DNA from: Cinclus cinclus
Lineage: Eukaryota > Chordata > Aves > Passeriformes > Cinclidae
Assembly: GCF_963662255.1 (NCBI RefSeq)
Contig: NC_085073.1
Location: 2,976,001 to 3,040,000 of the forward strand
Reading direction: 5' to 3'
DNA: 64,000 nt
The stretch's first letter is position 1. Each line of letters opens with the position of its first letter. The position numbers and the translations under genes are program-made. Of the stretch, positions 29,401 through 40,430 are shown piece by piece. The notes beneath the pieces are model-generated. The model was not told the origin of the DNA and did not search any database. It saw only the letters and a list, made by a program, of their open reading frames with translations.

Positions 29401-32400
29401 ATGTGAGCTTCTTTGTGCTGTCTCCTGCACTGCTGTACCTGAACAGGCAGTACTGCCAGAAGAAGGCTGTGCCCCTCTACTTTGTCTCGGGGCTGCTCCT
29501 CCTTGTAGGTAGGTACCAGCATTGTGGGAAGACCACACAGGTTGCCACACTACCCAACATGAGACCTTTGGAGGGTCTCAGTGGCCAAAGCACAGGGAAA
29601 ACTCAGGTAGGTAACCAAGCAGCCAGGTTAGTTGGAAGCCTGCAGCCCATGGTTCCTCCCAGCTGTGGATATGCAGCTTCCAGCCCTGTAATTCCCTGTG
29701 GTGTGACTGGACTGGCTCAGACCCTTAAGCACCAAAATCCACACCCTGCTCTTCAGGAATGGTCTATCTTCAGGAATGGCCCCCAGGAACCTCCCAGGGC
29801 TTGTAGGAGGATGGAGCTTTGTCATCTCAAGGTGCTCTTGCTCCTTGCAGGTGTCTTCTCCATGTACTTCCACATGACCCTGAGCTACATGGGACAGCTT
29901 TTGGATGAACTCTCCATCCTCTGGACGCTGGCTGTGGCTTATTCCTTCTGGTATCCACAGGCTTACTTCCCCAAGTGCATCAAGACCAGGTATGACCCAG
30001 GGGGACACGGTGCAGGCTCTGAGGAGAGGGATGGGACATTGACACTGAGGTGGAGTGACTCACAGATCTGCCAGTTCCCCTGCAAGGGGTCAGCTCTGAG
30101 GTCACTGAAGAGCTTTAGGACCAGGCCCTCCTTCTTCTGGTGCTGACAGAGAAAAAGTCAAAACCCTCCTGTGCTGGGCTCCTCTCAGCTGGAGCTGCTT
30201 GTGTTTGTGTCACTGCAGAGGAAACTTTGCATGGAGAATTTCAAAATTAATTAGGAAATGAAACGTTCCTGAACATTAACATTCAATTACTCATGCCGAC
30301 AATCTGTTCCAGCATCCTCTGTCATCCACAGAGAGCTTTCCCTCAAGGCTGAGAGCGTTTCCCATAGGACAAGATGGTTAAACCCCTCATTTCAAGGAGG
30401 GCTGGCAGGGCTGGAGGAGCCCAGCAGAAAGGATGGGGCCGCTGGGAGGGCATGGACTAGCAGAAATGGGAACCCAGCAGGGCTTTACTCAGAGGATGTC
30501 TCCTCCTGGTTGGAGCCCTCTGAGCTAGCCCAGTTCCTTGCAAAGACCTTCTCCAAGTCTGCTCTTCCCATGCCGCAGAGGAGGTCACCAGGAGTTCACG
30601 GTGGAGACGCGGCTGGGGGAGACGGAAGGGACTTGGGAAGGGATTTGCATGTGAAAGGACCCTCGGAGCCCTATTGTTGCTCAGGGAGCCCAAATCGGTG
30701 TTCACACAGCCCTGCCTGGCAGCCCTTCCCTGTGCACAGCTCCCTGCCTTTGCCTCATCCCTGGCACCACCATGAAAGTGCAGGAGCTGCCTCCTGGGCT
30801 GTGCTCCGGGGCTCGGACCCACCGGGGGCTGCTACCTCAACCTTCCTGCCCGGACCCCACAGACACTGAGGTCAGCCACGTGCAAACAGACAGGAGGGGC
30901 TGGAGAAGCTTTTCTCCTCTCAGGACAGAAGCAGGAACTTCCCCACCCTTACTCTCCCCTCCTGAGAGCCCTGGGGGCACTGACACTCACTCCCAATTCC
31001 CCTCAGGAGGCATTTCTTCTGGTTGACTGGAATCACCACCGTGATCAGCACCTTGATGTCTTTCATCAAGCCGACCCTCAATGCCTATGCGCTCAACTGC
31101 ATCGCCTTCCACCTGCTGTACCTGACGTGGAGGGAGCTCAAGAAGTAAGGAGGGGGCTCAGGGGTTAGCTGCAGGTCCAGCTGTACTCCTGTTGGGCAGT
31201 GACTCTGTCCTCAACAGCGAATGGAGCCCAAGACTTCACCAGCCACGTGTACTGGGGAGGGACCACGCAGAGGCCCAGGCAGGACTGTGGGCAGTGGGGT
31301 ACAAGAAGGGCACCTGGCCCAGATGGCCACACAGAATGGGGACAACTCATGGGACAGCGGTGGAGTAATCATCCCTGGAAGTTTTCAAAAACCCTGTGGA
31401 TGTGGCATGTGAGGACAGGGTTTTGTGTTGAACATGGTGCTGGTACTGGGTTAACAGTTGGACATGATGATCTTCAAGGTCTTTTCTGACCTTTACAGTC
31501 TATGAGTCCATGAGTCTCCCCCTTGGCTACCATCTCTGCAGTTCCTTCCCCTTTGTGGGGCATTTGGGAACTAGTGGGGGGCTGGGAGAATCCTCCAGGG
31601 TCTGGAGAGAAAGACAGGAGTGCTTTGGCATCTCCTGGCATCATCCTCACACCCAGAAAGTCAGAAATCCTCTCCCCAGAGCCACACTTCTCCAGTTGCT
31701 GTGTAATTCTGAGGAATACTCTCCAGAAGGGTTTGCACTGCTGCATGTGCAGGCAGGAACCAGTCCACTTTAAAATCCCCTTTCCTTCCAACACGATTAC
31801 TCTGCTCCCTGTCCCTCGCTGTGCGTTCCAGGTGCAATGACAAACGGGTTCACCGGATGGCCGCGGTCATGGTGATGTGGTGGGCACTGGCCATCACAAG
31901 CTGGATCAGTGACCGGTGGCTCTGCTGGCTCTGGCAGGCCATCAACTTCCCCTACTTCCACAGCTTCTGGTAAGTGCTACAGGAATCCCAGCCCAAACAC
32001 TTCCTGGGCTGAAAGGTCCACAGCAGAGAAATAGCAGCTGAGACAGTGAGCTGCATTATTTCCCCACTCTTTTGCCCTTTCCTGTCACTATTGGTGCTTC
32101 TCTTCACTCAGCCCTAACCACTATTTAATGTCCCTCTCCTCCTCCACACCGGCCAAGCACTGTTTTGCAAATGAAATGGTTCCAGAAGTCCCTCCAGGTG
32201 GGCACTGTCTCTCAAAAAGGCTGCGGCTGCTCCCAGGGTGCTGTGTGAAGTGCAACATCCTTGGGGTTATTTTAGCAGCCAAACTGAAAAGCAGGGCTTT
32301 GTTTGGACCTGACATTTCAGTGCCTGCCCAGGTGGGGCTGCAAGTGCTGCACACTCAGATCCATCCCCACAAAGCACTGGGGTGGCTGGACAGACAATGC

Positions 32401-32807
32401 AGCCAGGAAATGGGCAAAGGTTGGCATGAGTCCCCTATGTCACCCCAGCCCCCTGCACCAGGAATTGTCCCCAGCCTAGCTCACAGAGCTCTGCCAGGAT
32501 TTTCCTGTAGGCACAAACCCTGCAGGACCTTCTCTCCCTGCAGCCCTAGGGAGACCTTTGGGGGCTGCAGCCTCAGGGTGGCCATGCCAGCAGGCAAAGA
32601 TCCCTCTGTCCAACAAGTGTTTTTGCTTTCCTTGGCAGGCATGTGCTGATAGCCATGTCCCTGCTGTACTGCTGCCCGCTTGTCATCTACTTCGACGTCA
32701 GCTATGAGATGCCCTCGTTCAAGCCAAAGCTGGAATACTGGCCCAGTGACTCATGGCCTGTTGTGGTGCCCTACGTCACCCTGGAGGAACCCCACAAGCA
32801 GTGCTAG
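23377..32807 (+). CDS. ACER1: Alkaline ceramidase 1, complete
   Basis: Six exons: join(23377-23469, 29394-29508, 29851-29989, 31007-31144, 31832-31969, 32639-32807), 263 aa plus stop; human ACER1 is 264 aa. It hydrolyses ceramide to sphingosine and fatty acid in the ER membrane and is mainly epidermal in mammals. The N-terminus MPSIFSYQSAEVDWCEGNF and the ending DSWPVVVPYV identify ACER1 rather than ACER2 or ACER3. The calcium-site residues Asp13, Trp14, Glu16, Asn18 and Glu27 are all present. So are the catalytic zinc-site residues Ser73, His77, Asp88, His205 and His209 (HxxxH). Seven hydrophobic segments lie at about 33-50, 57-80, 86-105, 119-137, 141-158, 170-195 and 206-227. All introns are GT-AG and phases are consistent. 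The start is fixed by homology. The enzyme looks intact. Confidence 0.96.
24540..24640 (+). mobile_element. Short CR1-like 3' end in ACER1 intron 1
   Basis: 'tagagcaacctgcttgagtg' to 'ttccaactgaaaccattct', sense, with the terminal octamers lost. Confidence 0.65.
28590..28700. repeat. Five-unit 20-bp minisatellite in ACER1 intron 1 (array D)
   Basis: About five units of CCCCAGCACCATCCCCTGCT with 1-3 substitutions each. The first 12 bases equal the most common form of array A. Confidence 0.9.
29394..29508 (+). CDS. ACER1: ACER1 coding exon 2
   Basis: Residues 32-69 plus one base, ISNVSFF to LLLLV. Acceptor TTTTTCAG, donor GTAGGT. Holds TM1 and most of TM2. Confidence 0.95.
29851..29989 (+). 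CDS. ACER1: ACER1 coding exon 3 (catalytic Ser/His/Asp)
   Basis: Completes Gly70 and encodes residues 71-115. FSMYFHMTLS and LLDELS supply Ser73, His77 and Asp88 of the zinc site. Acceptor CCTTGCAG, donor GTATGA. Confidence 0.95.
31007..31144 (+). CDS. ACER1: ACER1 coding exon 4
   Basis: Residues 116-161 with split codons at both ends. Contains ITTVISTLMSF and LNAYALNCIAFH (TM4-TM5), the latter nearly invariant in ACER1. Donor GTAAGG. Confidence 0.94.
31340..31515 (+). mobile_element. CR1-like 3' end in ACER1 intron 4
   Basis: 'ggagtaatcatccctggaag' through 'gttggacatgatgatcttc' to 'agtctatgagtccatgag', sense. Confidence 0.75.
31832..31969 (+). CDS. ACER1: ACER1 coding exon 5
   Basis: Residues 162-207 including the ALAITSWISDRWLC signature and His205. 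It splits Trp208 with exon 6. Acceptor GTTCCAG, donor GTAAGT. Confidence 0.95.
32639..32807 (+). CDS. ACER1: ACER1 coding exon 6 and stop
   Basis: Completes Trp208, then His209 of the HxxxH motif, TM7, and a cytosolic tail with YEMPSFKPK, YWPSDSWP and the final Cys. TAG stop at 32,805-32,807. Confidence 0.95.
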
Positions 32808-33260
32808 AGCTGGGTGCCCTCAGGCCTCCCTGGGACATGGGCTGTGTGATGCTCACACAGGGAACATCTCAGTTGTGCTCCTCCTGTTCCTCAGACAGGG
32901 GCACTGTGGTAGCAGAGGGGCCAGGGAGCAGCTGAGGCCTTGTGATGCTGGGCATGAAGCAAGATGGAGCCCACAGGTGCCTTGGAACGCTCTGCCCAGA
33001 CTGGTGTTCAGGGAGCTGGAGATTTCCTCCAGCAGATCCCAACGAGGAGGGGAGGGACACGGTGCTGCTTCTGTGTCCTCTGTGTTATTCAAGCACCAGC
33101 ACCCCTTGCTGACAAGGGCACAGCAGAGAACACTGAAGCCAAACTGGTGACAGCTGGGCTTGTTGGGGCTGCTCTAATTATTATTATTAACTCTATTTAT
33201 TGATGTATGTGGTCTTATTCAGGAGAGCTGTGCATTAAAGCTGTGGACACTGACTTACAC
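32808..33260 (+). other. ACER1: ACER1 3' UTR
   Basis: About 450 bp from the stop to the expected cleavage site, roughly 20 bp past the ATTAAA. AU-rich elements (ATTATTATTATT, TATTTATTG) occur at about 33,178-33,202, just before the signal. Confidence 0.7.
33234..33239 (+). terminator. ACER1 polyadenylation signal
   Basis: ATTAAA in 'gtgcattaaagctgtgg', the only canonical-type signal in the first 500 bp after the stop. Confidence 0.75.
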
Positions 33261-33689
33261 TGAAGCCCTTTTTTTAACTCTGACTGCACCACATCCTCTC
33301 ATCTGCCAGTCACTCCCATAGACAGGGTGGCCGAAGCTCTCTCTGACCCAGGGAGAGCTGTTTATAAAGAGAAATCCTGGGTGACAGCCCAAAAAGAGGT
33401 TCTGCTGGCCCAGGTTGTGAGGTGCCCTGCCTCAGGCTCTTCCCCTTCCTCAAGCCCCAGTGGCCCTTGTTCCTCCTCAGCTCTGATTCTCCAAAGGCCA
33501 AAACGGTAACCTGGAGACTCCTCTGCTTTCTGGAAGGGCTGTCTGGCAGCAGGATCAGGTAAAGAGCCAGCATGGTCAAAGCTGGAGGAGAAGGAGGGAT
33601 CGTCCTGCTCTGCACTGCACTGGGGCAGCCTCACCTCCAGTGCTGGGGGCACCTTGGACACCACAAAATCAGGAGCCAGAGCTACTGGA

Positions 33690-34120
33690 GAGTGTCCAAA
33701 GGAGGGACACGGAGCTGGGGAAGGGTCTGAGGAGCAGCTGAGGGCACTTGGCTCGTTCAGCTGGAGCAGAGGAGACTTAGTGGAGACTCCTCGGGGGCTG
33801 CAGCTTCTCCCGAGGGGAGGCAGAGGGGCAGGGGCTGAGCTCTGCTCTGGGACAGGGACAGGAGCCCAGCAAGGGCTGGAGCTGCGTCAGGGCTTGGGAT
33901 GGAGCTCAGGGAAAGGTTCTTCTTTCCCCCGAGGGTGCTGGGCACTGCCCAGGCTCCCCAGGGAATGGTCCCAGCCCCAAGGCTGCCAGAGCTCCAGGAG
34001 CGTTTGGACACCGCTCTCAGGGATGCTCAGGGTGGGATTGTTGGGGTGTCTGGGCAGGGACAGGGGCTGGGCTGATGATCCCTGTGGGTCCCTCCCAGGT
34101 CAGGATATTCTGGGATTAGA
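33690..34120 (+). mobile_element. CR1-like element, copy 1 of a near-identical pair
   Basis: Sense copy from 'gtccaaaggagggacacgg' to 'gtcaggatattctgggatt'. About 225 bp (33,857-34,080) differ at only around five positions from 55,515-55,755. The shared part runs from 'gacaggagcccagcaagg' to 'ggacaggggctg'. Confidence 0.8.
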
Positions 34121-34519
34121 TAAAAATGTCATTACCTTTGTAGGAACAAAGAGATTAAGAGCTTCAAGAGACACTGCTGTACTTTCCAGGTTGTCCCCAC
34201 TGTTGCTCTCACAGCCGTTCTCCTGTTCCCTGAATCTTGCTGCTCACAGAGACAAGCTGAGCCCTGTGGTGGGTCTGGGTCCTGGCCCAGGCTGTAGGGA
34301 CTGTTGCTGGGGAGCACCAAGGCTGAGAGATGGCTGAGGTTGGCTCCCTGCAACGCAGCCACACCAAGTGAATGTCACTCCAGGGGCCATTTTTGGGCCC
34401 CTACAAGTAAAGGAACAGCAGGAGCACTCTGGATTTTATCTCTGAGTAGGTGATGGGGGGCGGTTCTTTCTCCCATAGCCGTGGCTGTCTCGTGGCTCCC
34501 TCTGCAATGGTCCCCAAGG

Positions 34520-34533
34520 CCACTAGATGGCAA
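34520..34533 (+). promoter_or_regulatory. CTCF-like motif between ACER1 and MLLT1
   Basis: CCACTAGATGGCAA matches 13 of 14 positions of the CTCF core on the plus strand. Motif match only. Confidence 0.45.
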
Positions 34534-34899
34534 ATTTGGCTCACGAACCCCGAGTAATATTTCATCCTGGGAGAGGGATGCTTTGCCACGGACTGGACTC
34601 CCAGGCCTGGTCCCTCTGTTGTCTCCATCCCCCAGCACTCGGATCAGACACCTCTTCTCGAGCACGGCCACCCCTCAGACACCTGCACAAGACGCAGGGC
34701 CCTGGGAACTCGCATCTCCAGCCTGTGCATGGCTCTGTCTGCCCGTGCTGGTGCCCATCTCATCACTTGGCCTCTTTGTCTCCCCTGTGTGCCACCACTC
34801 CCACCTTTCCCCTCATCACCCCGTCTCCCTTTCGCTGACCCTTCCCGCCGCTCTCCCCACTTCTCACCCTTTCCCCGGCCCATCACATTCTTCCCCAGC

Positions 34900-35330
34900 C
34901 TATTAATAACTTCTGGGCAATTGCACCGGGTCCCCGCTGGGCCCGGCCCCGCCGCCGCCGCTGCCCCGCGCAGCCACTGAACGCGCCGGCAGCAAGTTCA
35001 AAAGTGCAGCGGGGCTTTCACAGCCCCGAGCCCCGTCAGGGGGTGGAGGAGGCCGCTTCCAAAGAAAAGGCGGCGTTGCCAGGGAGCCCCTGGCACAGGA
35101 AAAGGGGGTCACCTTCACCTCCGGCAGGACCCGCCGAGATGGACAGGCGCCAGCAGCCCCGCGGGCTGGAGATGCTGAGAGCGGCCGGGAGGATGAAGGG
35201 CTGGGACGGGGGCGAGCAGGGCTAATTGGCCACCTCCGGCCACCGAGCCCCGGTGGGATGCTCGGCCGAGTGGCCAAATCCCCCCGTGCAGTATGGAAAT
35301 AAGGGAGGTGTCCCCGGCGCCGCTGCCGGG
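34900..35330. promoter_or_regulatory. Orphan CpG-rich patch
   Basis: GC-rich with frequent CpG (for example GCCGCCGCCGCTGCC and GAACGCGCCGGC), 1.6 kb past the ACER1 poly(A) signal and 11 kb before MLLT1. No convincing coding exon. Could be an unannotated promoter or an enhancer. Confidence 0.45.
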
Positions 35331-35502
35331 AGAACAATGTTGCTGCAGTTGAGTGACTGTAACAGGCCCCGATGACAGCCGGGGCCGCGTTAAAAATGCC
35401 TATTCAAGCAGATCAAGACATTGAGAGGCCTCGTGGGGATCTGAAACCCTCGGGGATTTCTGGATGAGGCCAGAAGCTGAACCCCCAGCCCTGGGAACCT
35501 GG

Positions 35503-35560
35503 ACAAAAAAAAAAAAAAAAAGAGAAAAAAAAGAGAGAGAGAAGAAAGAAAAGAAACCCA
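35503..35560 (+). repeat. Poly-A/AG simple repeat
   Basis: About 18 A residues followed by A/G-only sequence. Confidence 0.9.
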
Positions 35561-38239
35561 CAAAGCAGTTTTAAAAGGGCGGCAGCGCCCGAGGCTGGGC
35601 CTCCTGCTCCAAGCCTGAGAAAGCAAAGCAGCCCCAAAACCAGGCTGTGACGGTGCTCTGGGCATCCCCAGGGCTGCACAGCGTTATCTGAGGCTGGCTT
35701 TGCACTTCCAAAATGCCCCCAAGCTGCTGGGGATATTCTGTCCTTCCTGCCAGGGAGCCACAGCTGCAGTCTGTGGGGCAGAGCTGACTAACACCCCTAA
35801 AAACTGTCAGGGGGACGAAGGGATGGCCAGAACAGTGAATGGGGAGCTCGTCGGGGTGAGAGGCAGCAGTTCTCAGCACCCTGGGGAGTTGTGAGGGCTC
35901 CCCGTGTCCGGCTCCTGGGCCGTGTGGCCGTGATGGGTGTGACACCAGCTCAGACAGGACAACAGGCAGGGCAGGAGGACCTGCAAACCCCCCGTGCTCA
36001 GGGGGCTGAGCTGGGACTGGCCAAAAAAGAAACTTCTCTTTAATTCTGACACATCATTTCCCTGCATTGGTCCTCTGCGTAGCTGCATAAACCACAAAAG
36101 AGAGAGGCAAGAGAAGGAGCGGGAATGAGGAAGAGGATGGAGGCTGCTCCTGTCAGCTGATGCCAGATTAAAGAGGTTGGGAAACAACAGCATCAGTTGG
36201 GTCTATTTGGTGCAATTACAAAACAAATGAAAGAAAAACGCTGATAAGGCACCAGTCCTGCAGAATCAAGGATTAACATTTACCTGTTCTGCTGCACCAG
36301 TTGCTTCCCGCTGTTTCAGATTCCCAGGATTTGGCAGGCAGACTGGAAACTTTTCAAGGCAGAGTGATTTATCTGTAAAAGATATTGCACATTCACAGGC
36401 CTGCATAAATAATGCAAAAGTAATTAATAATAACTCTGTCCCTGCTCTTAACAATGCCAGGAAAAGAAATTGCTTCACTGGAGTGTCACTTATGCCTTTT
36501 GGAAAAGATCTTTATTTGTTTAGTGTCTCAGAGAGAAAGGACAGGGTAGTTTTGAAACAGGGAATGGAGGTCACACAGTCCTGGGACTTTAGTGCCAGCT
36601 TAGCAATCTTCAGGATTGATTTAAAGAATCTTAAAGAATCTGGAGTTATGTGAAACCAACATTGATTCAGTTTTGATTTTATGTTTAGTTTTAATCTCTC
36701 ATGTCTGCAGTCAAAAGTTTGAAACCATGAACATGAAGAGCTGAGAAACCTGGGAAGGAAAGAGATAAGCTCCAAGAATTATTACTTTGAAAAGTCTTGT
36801 CCTTTCAACTCCCAGTGTAACTTTTGAGGTTTGACACAGGATTTCCAATTTGGGGTCTGGCAGTCCTGTCCCACCCACTTCATAACTGCTAGGAGAGATA
36901 CTTTTTTATTATATATTTTTTTTAATTTTATTTTTTTCCCCTCATTGTTTTCCCTACATGCTTGCTGTCCGCTTTTCTTAGTAGACAAAATTAACCATTA
37001 ACCAAAATTATCCAGGATTTCATAGATATTGATGGCTGTTCTGGACAGGTGGAAGCTGTCAGGTCCTGACTAGCTGACAGGGAATATTGACACTATATTC
37101 CAGGGAATGCTCTGTCACTGTTTTTGCAGGGTGTTGAGGTCCCTGCCTGTGTCCTCTCTGAGCTGCACCCAGCTAGGGCTGGGTTTGACCAGGGATCACT
37201 GAGATGTGGGGAAGGAAAAGCACAGCCATTACGTGGGCAAATAAACCAGCTGACCAAAAAATGAGGTTTTAATCAAAAGATCAAATAATGTCTTCAGCTG
37301 TTTCTATAAACCCCCGTGGTTTGGTTCCACTTGGGAAGACATTCTCACTGCTGCTGGCAGAAGAAAAACAAGCAGCTCCCTTCTGTCTGGCAAAGTGGTT
37401 TGAATAACTTCTACTCTCCATTAATGGCTGCTATCAAAATACCTAAAATGGAAGGATTAATTTTTCTGTGCCTTCCCATTACAGCTCAAAATGTGGTTTC
37501 AGTTAGGGTTGGTCTCCAGTTTTTTTTTTTTTGTTCACTTTCTGTGAACATTCAGTCACTTCTGTCCCTATTCATGAGCTCAGTTCTGCAGAGGTTCTTC
37601 ACAGATGTGTTCAAACATAAAACTGGGCTGCACTGAGATGTCACACTTCTTTGGCACAAATATTTAACAAAAGGTGAAGACTGACCTGAAATGCTGAAAT
37701 ATTCAACATTAAGTTGTACATAGGGTTATAAATTTCACAATCTGCTGTAGATGATGCATTTATTTAGATAAGCCTTCAATACGAGACCAGCTGTCTCAGC
37801 TCCCTGAAATGTTGAAGCATATGTTTAATTTTAAGAATATGAATAATTCCATTGATATCAATGCCACTTACTTACACTTCAGAATATATTTTGCTGAGCT
37901 GGAGCAAAGAATGCCAATAAAGTGCAAATTGCAACATTTCACTGAGTGCTTTCTGGGACCAATTTAAAAATTAATCAATGAAGATCTGTCATGTGAAAAC
38001 ACAGGAATTAATATATATGAGATTTTGCTGTTTGCTATCCTAATATTGCCAAGTATTAACATCCACCAGAGCACTGACAAGTGAAATCAAACCCAAATCT
38101 GTGAAACAGAGCAAAAATGGCAACAAGTTGCATGTGTTGTTCATCATGAATCATCCTATCAGGCTTCACGATTTACCCATGTAATATTAAATAACATTTA
38201 CCATCCTTACAGGCAGACACAGATACAGATTAATCCTCA

Positions 38240-38400
38240 TTAAGGTTTGGAATTGGATGATCTTTCAGGTCCCTTCAAAGCCAAACACTCTCCAGGATGC
38301 ACAGGGTTGGATTGTTGGGGTGTCTGTGCAGGGACAGGAGTTGGACTCATGATCCTTGTGGGTCTCTTCCAATTTGAGACATTCTGCGTTTCTATGACTC
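38240..38400 (+). mobile_element. CR1-like 3' end
   Basis: 'ggatgatctttcaggtccc' and later 'catgatccttgtgggtctc', ending 'attctgcgtttctatgac', sense. Related to the 33.7-kb copy but more diverged. Confidence 0.7.
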
Positions 38401-39544
38401 TTAGTGATTAAAATATCATAGAGAAAAGGGTCAAAAATAACATTATTTTCCTCTTTCTGCCTCTTGCCCTCCACCAAACTTTTTTTATGAGCATCAAATA
38501 AAAATTCCCAGGCACAAACACTTCAGCCATTTGTATTTGCCTTCACAATTTTACTCCTCACAAATTCAACACCCCTGACATTGCCTGTGACCTACAGAGA
38601 CCTGGGCCATGCCCCTTTTCCCCTGGGACAGCGTCACCAAATAAATAACTCTATATCCATATGCAAATGATTGCTGTTTTCAAGCTGTTCCCCAGCGACC
38701 TCACACACTGCCCAGACGGTGCAGGAATATGTTTCCCACATATGTCAGATGTTTCGTGACACATTTCACACGTATTTAAAATAGATCTCCTGCCCTATAA
38801 AAATGCCCAGGCACCCAAACCAAGCAGCCTGCACCTGCAATGTTTGCAGAGTGCACTTCCAAAACTGTATAAAATGGGTCCAAATTGATTGTATCCTTCA
38901 TCCAGCTCAAATATTGATGGTTTATAACTTTGCAAGTGCAATGGATTCTTTCACAGGAGGCTATTACCTGGCTTATTTGATGGCTGAATAACAAAGGGAA
39001 AGAATGTTTTACAGCTCTGCCTCCACAGTGACAGCTCTGAATCCTCCCCGTGTTGGTCAAAACAGTGCTTGTCACACGTGTTTGTCACTTTATATTCCAG
39101 CCTGACTCCCTTGAAACTGCATTGGCTGTGCATTTATGCAACAAAATCCAGTTCCAGGGTGTTCAAGATGTGCCACGGCTTTGCTGCAATCAGGGGCACT
39201 CCTGTCTCACAGGTAATGATGGCATCAATAAAGCTGAAGTTTCAGCGGGCTGAATTTCAGCATGGCAGGGCCAGCCAAATGCCCTGAGTCACAGCACATT
39301 GGCATAGCCCCCACTGCAGCGTGGGGCACGAGCTGAGCTGGTACCACACCTGAGCCAGGTAGAGCAGGGGGCATTTGCATACATTTGCTTATGTGGCAAC
39401 CCCTCCTGCAGTTGCTGTGCAGACAGGTGAAAGCTCTTTTTTACACCATTCCAAAAAAAACCCAAAAAAACAGTTTAGTGGAATATGTCATGGGAGCAGC
39501 TGACCCAGAACCCACAAAAGAAATTTCAGAAATTCTTAATAATT

Positions 39545-39905
39545 TCATCTAATCACAGAATCAATCACAGTGGTTCAGATCATTGAGTCCAGCCACCAAC
39601 CCAGCAGCACCACCACTTAAACCATGTCCCCAGGGGTCACAGCCACAAGTGTTTTTGAACACTCCCAGCAACGGTGATTTCACCACTGCTCTCAGCAGCC
39701 CATTCCAATACTTTACAATCCTTTCTGTGAGGAAGTCTTCCCAATATCCAACTTAAATCTCTCCTGGACCAACTTGAGGCTGTTTCTTGTCCTGTCCCTT
39801 GATCCCTGGGAGCAGAGCCCAATCCCTACACGGCTGCCCCCTCCTGTCAGGGAGTTGTGGAGAACCAGAAGGTCCCCCCTGAGCCTCCTTTTCTCCAGGG
39901 TGAGG
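39545..39905 (-). mobile_element. CR1-like fragment
   Basis: Antisense, 'gattgagtccagccaccaac'-like start, then 'cagggagttgtggagaacc' and 'gagcctccttttctccagg'. Confidence 0.8.
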
Positions 39906-40244
39906 CTTGGAATGCCACAGTCTCTGATAAACAGTTCCAGGAGCTCTGGTTTTGTCTCACAATGTGCTCTGAGTGCAGAGAGAATCACACACCACCAGGC
40001 TGGGGGTCTACTGCCCTTGGAAAACACCAGTGGCTCTCAAAACCACCAGGCTGAATTAGTGGGGTTGGAAATAGCAGAAACACCAGTCCCAATAGGAAAG
40101 GGCTCCACACAACATGAGAAGAGCTCAGGACACCGAGAACCAGGGCAAGCATGAGTATGCAGCCACTGGACTGCCACCTTAGAGCCCTAGGAAACTCCAA
40201 ACACTGGGAGGGCCCTGGGAAAGGTTCTGTCTCAGTGCATTTGT

Positions 40245-40430
40245 AGAATCATAGAAACATGGAATGGTCTGGGTTGGAAGGGACTTTAAAACTCATCCAG
40301 TGCCACCCCTGCCATGGGCAGGGACACCTTCCACTATCCCAGGTTGCTCCAAGATCCCATCCAACATGGATTTGGACACTTCCAGGGATGGGGCAGGCAC
40401 AGCTGCTCCATCCAATGTGGGATAGCAATC
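40245..40430 (-). mobile_element. CR1-like 3' end
   Basis: Antisense, starting 'gtagaatcatagaaacatgg', then 'gggttggaagggactttaa'. A well-preserved terminus. Confidence 0.8.
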
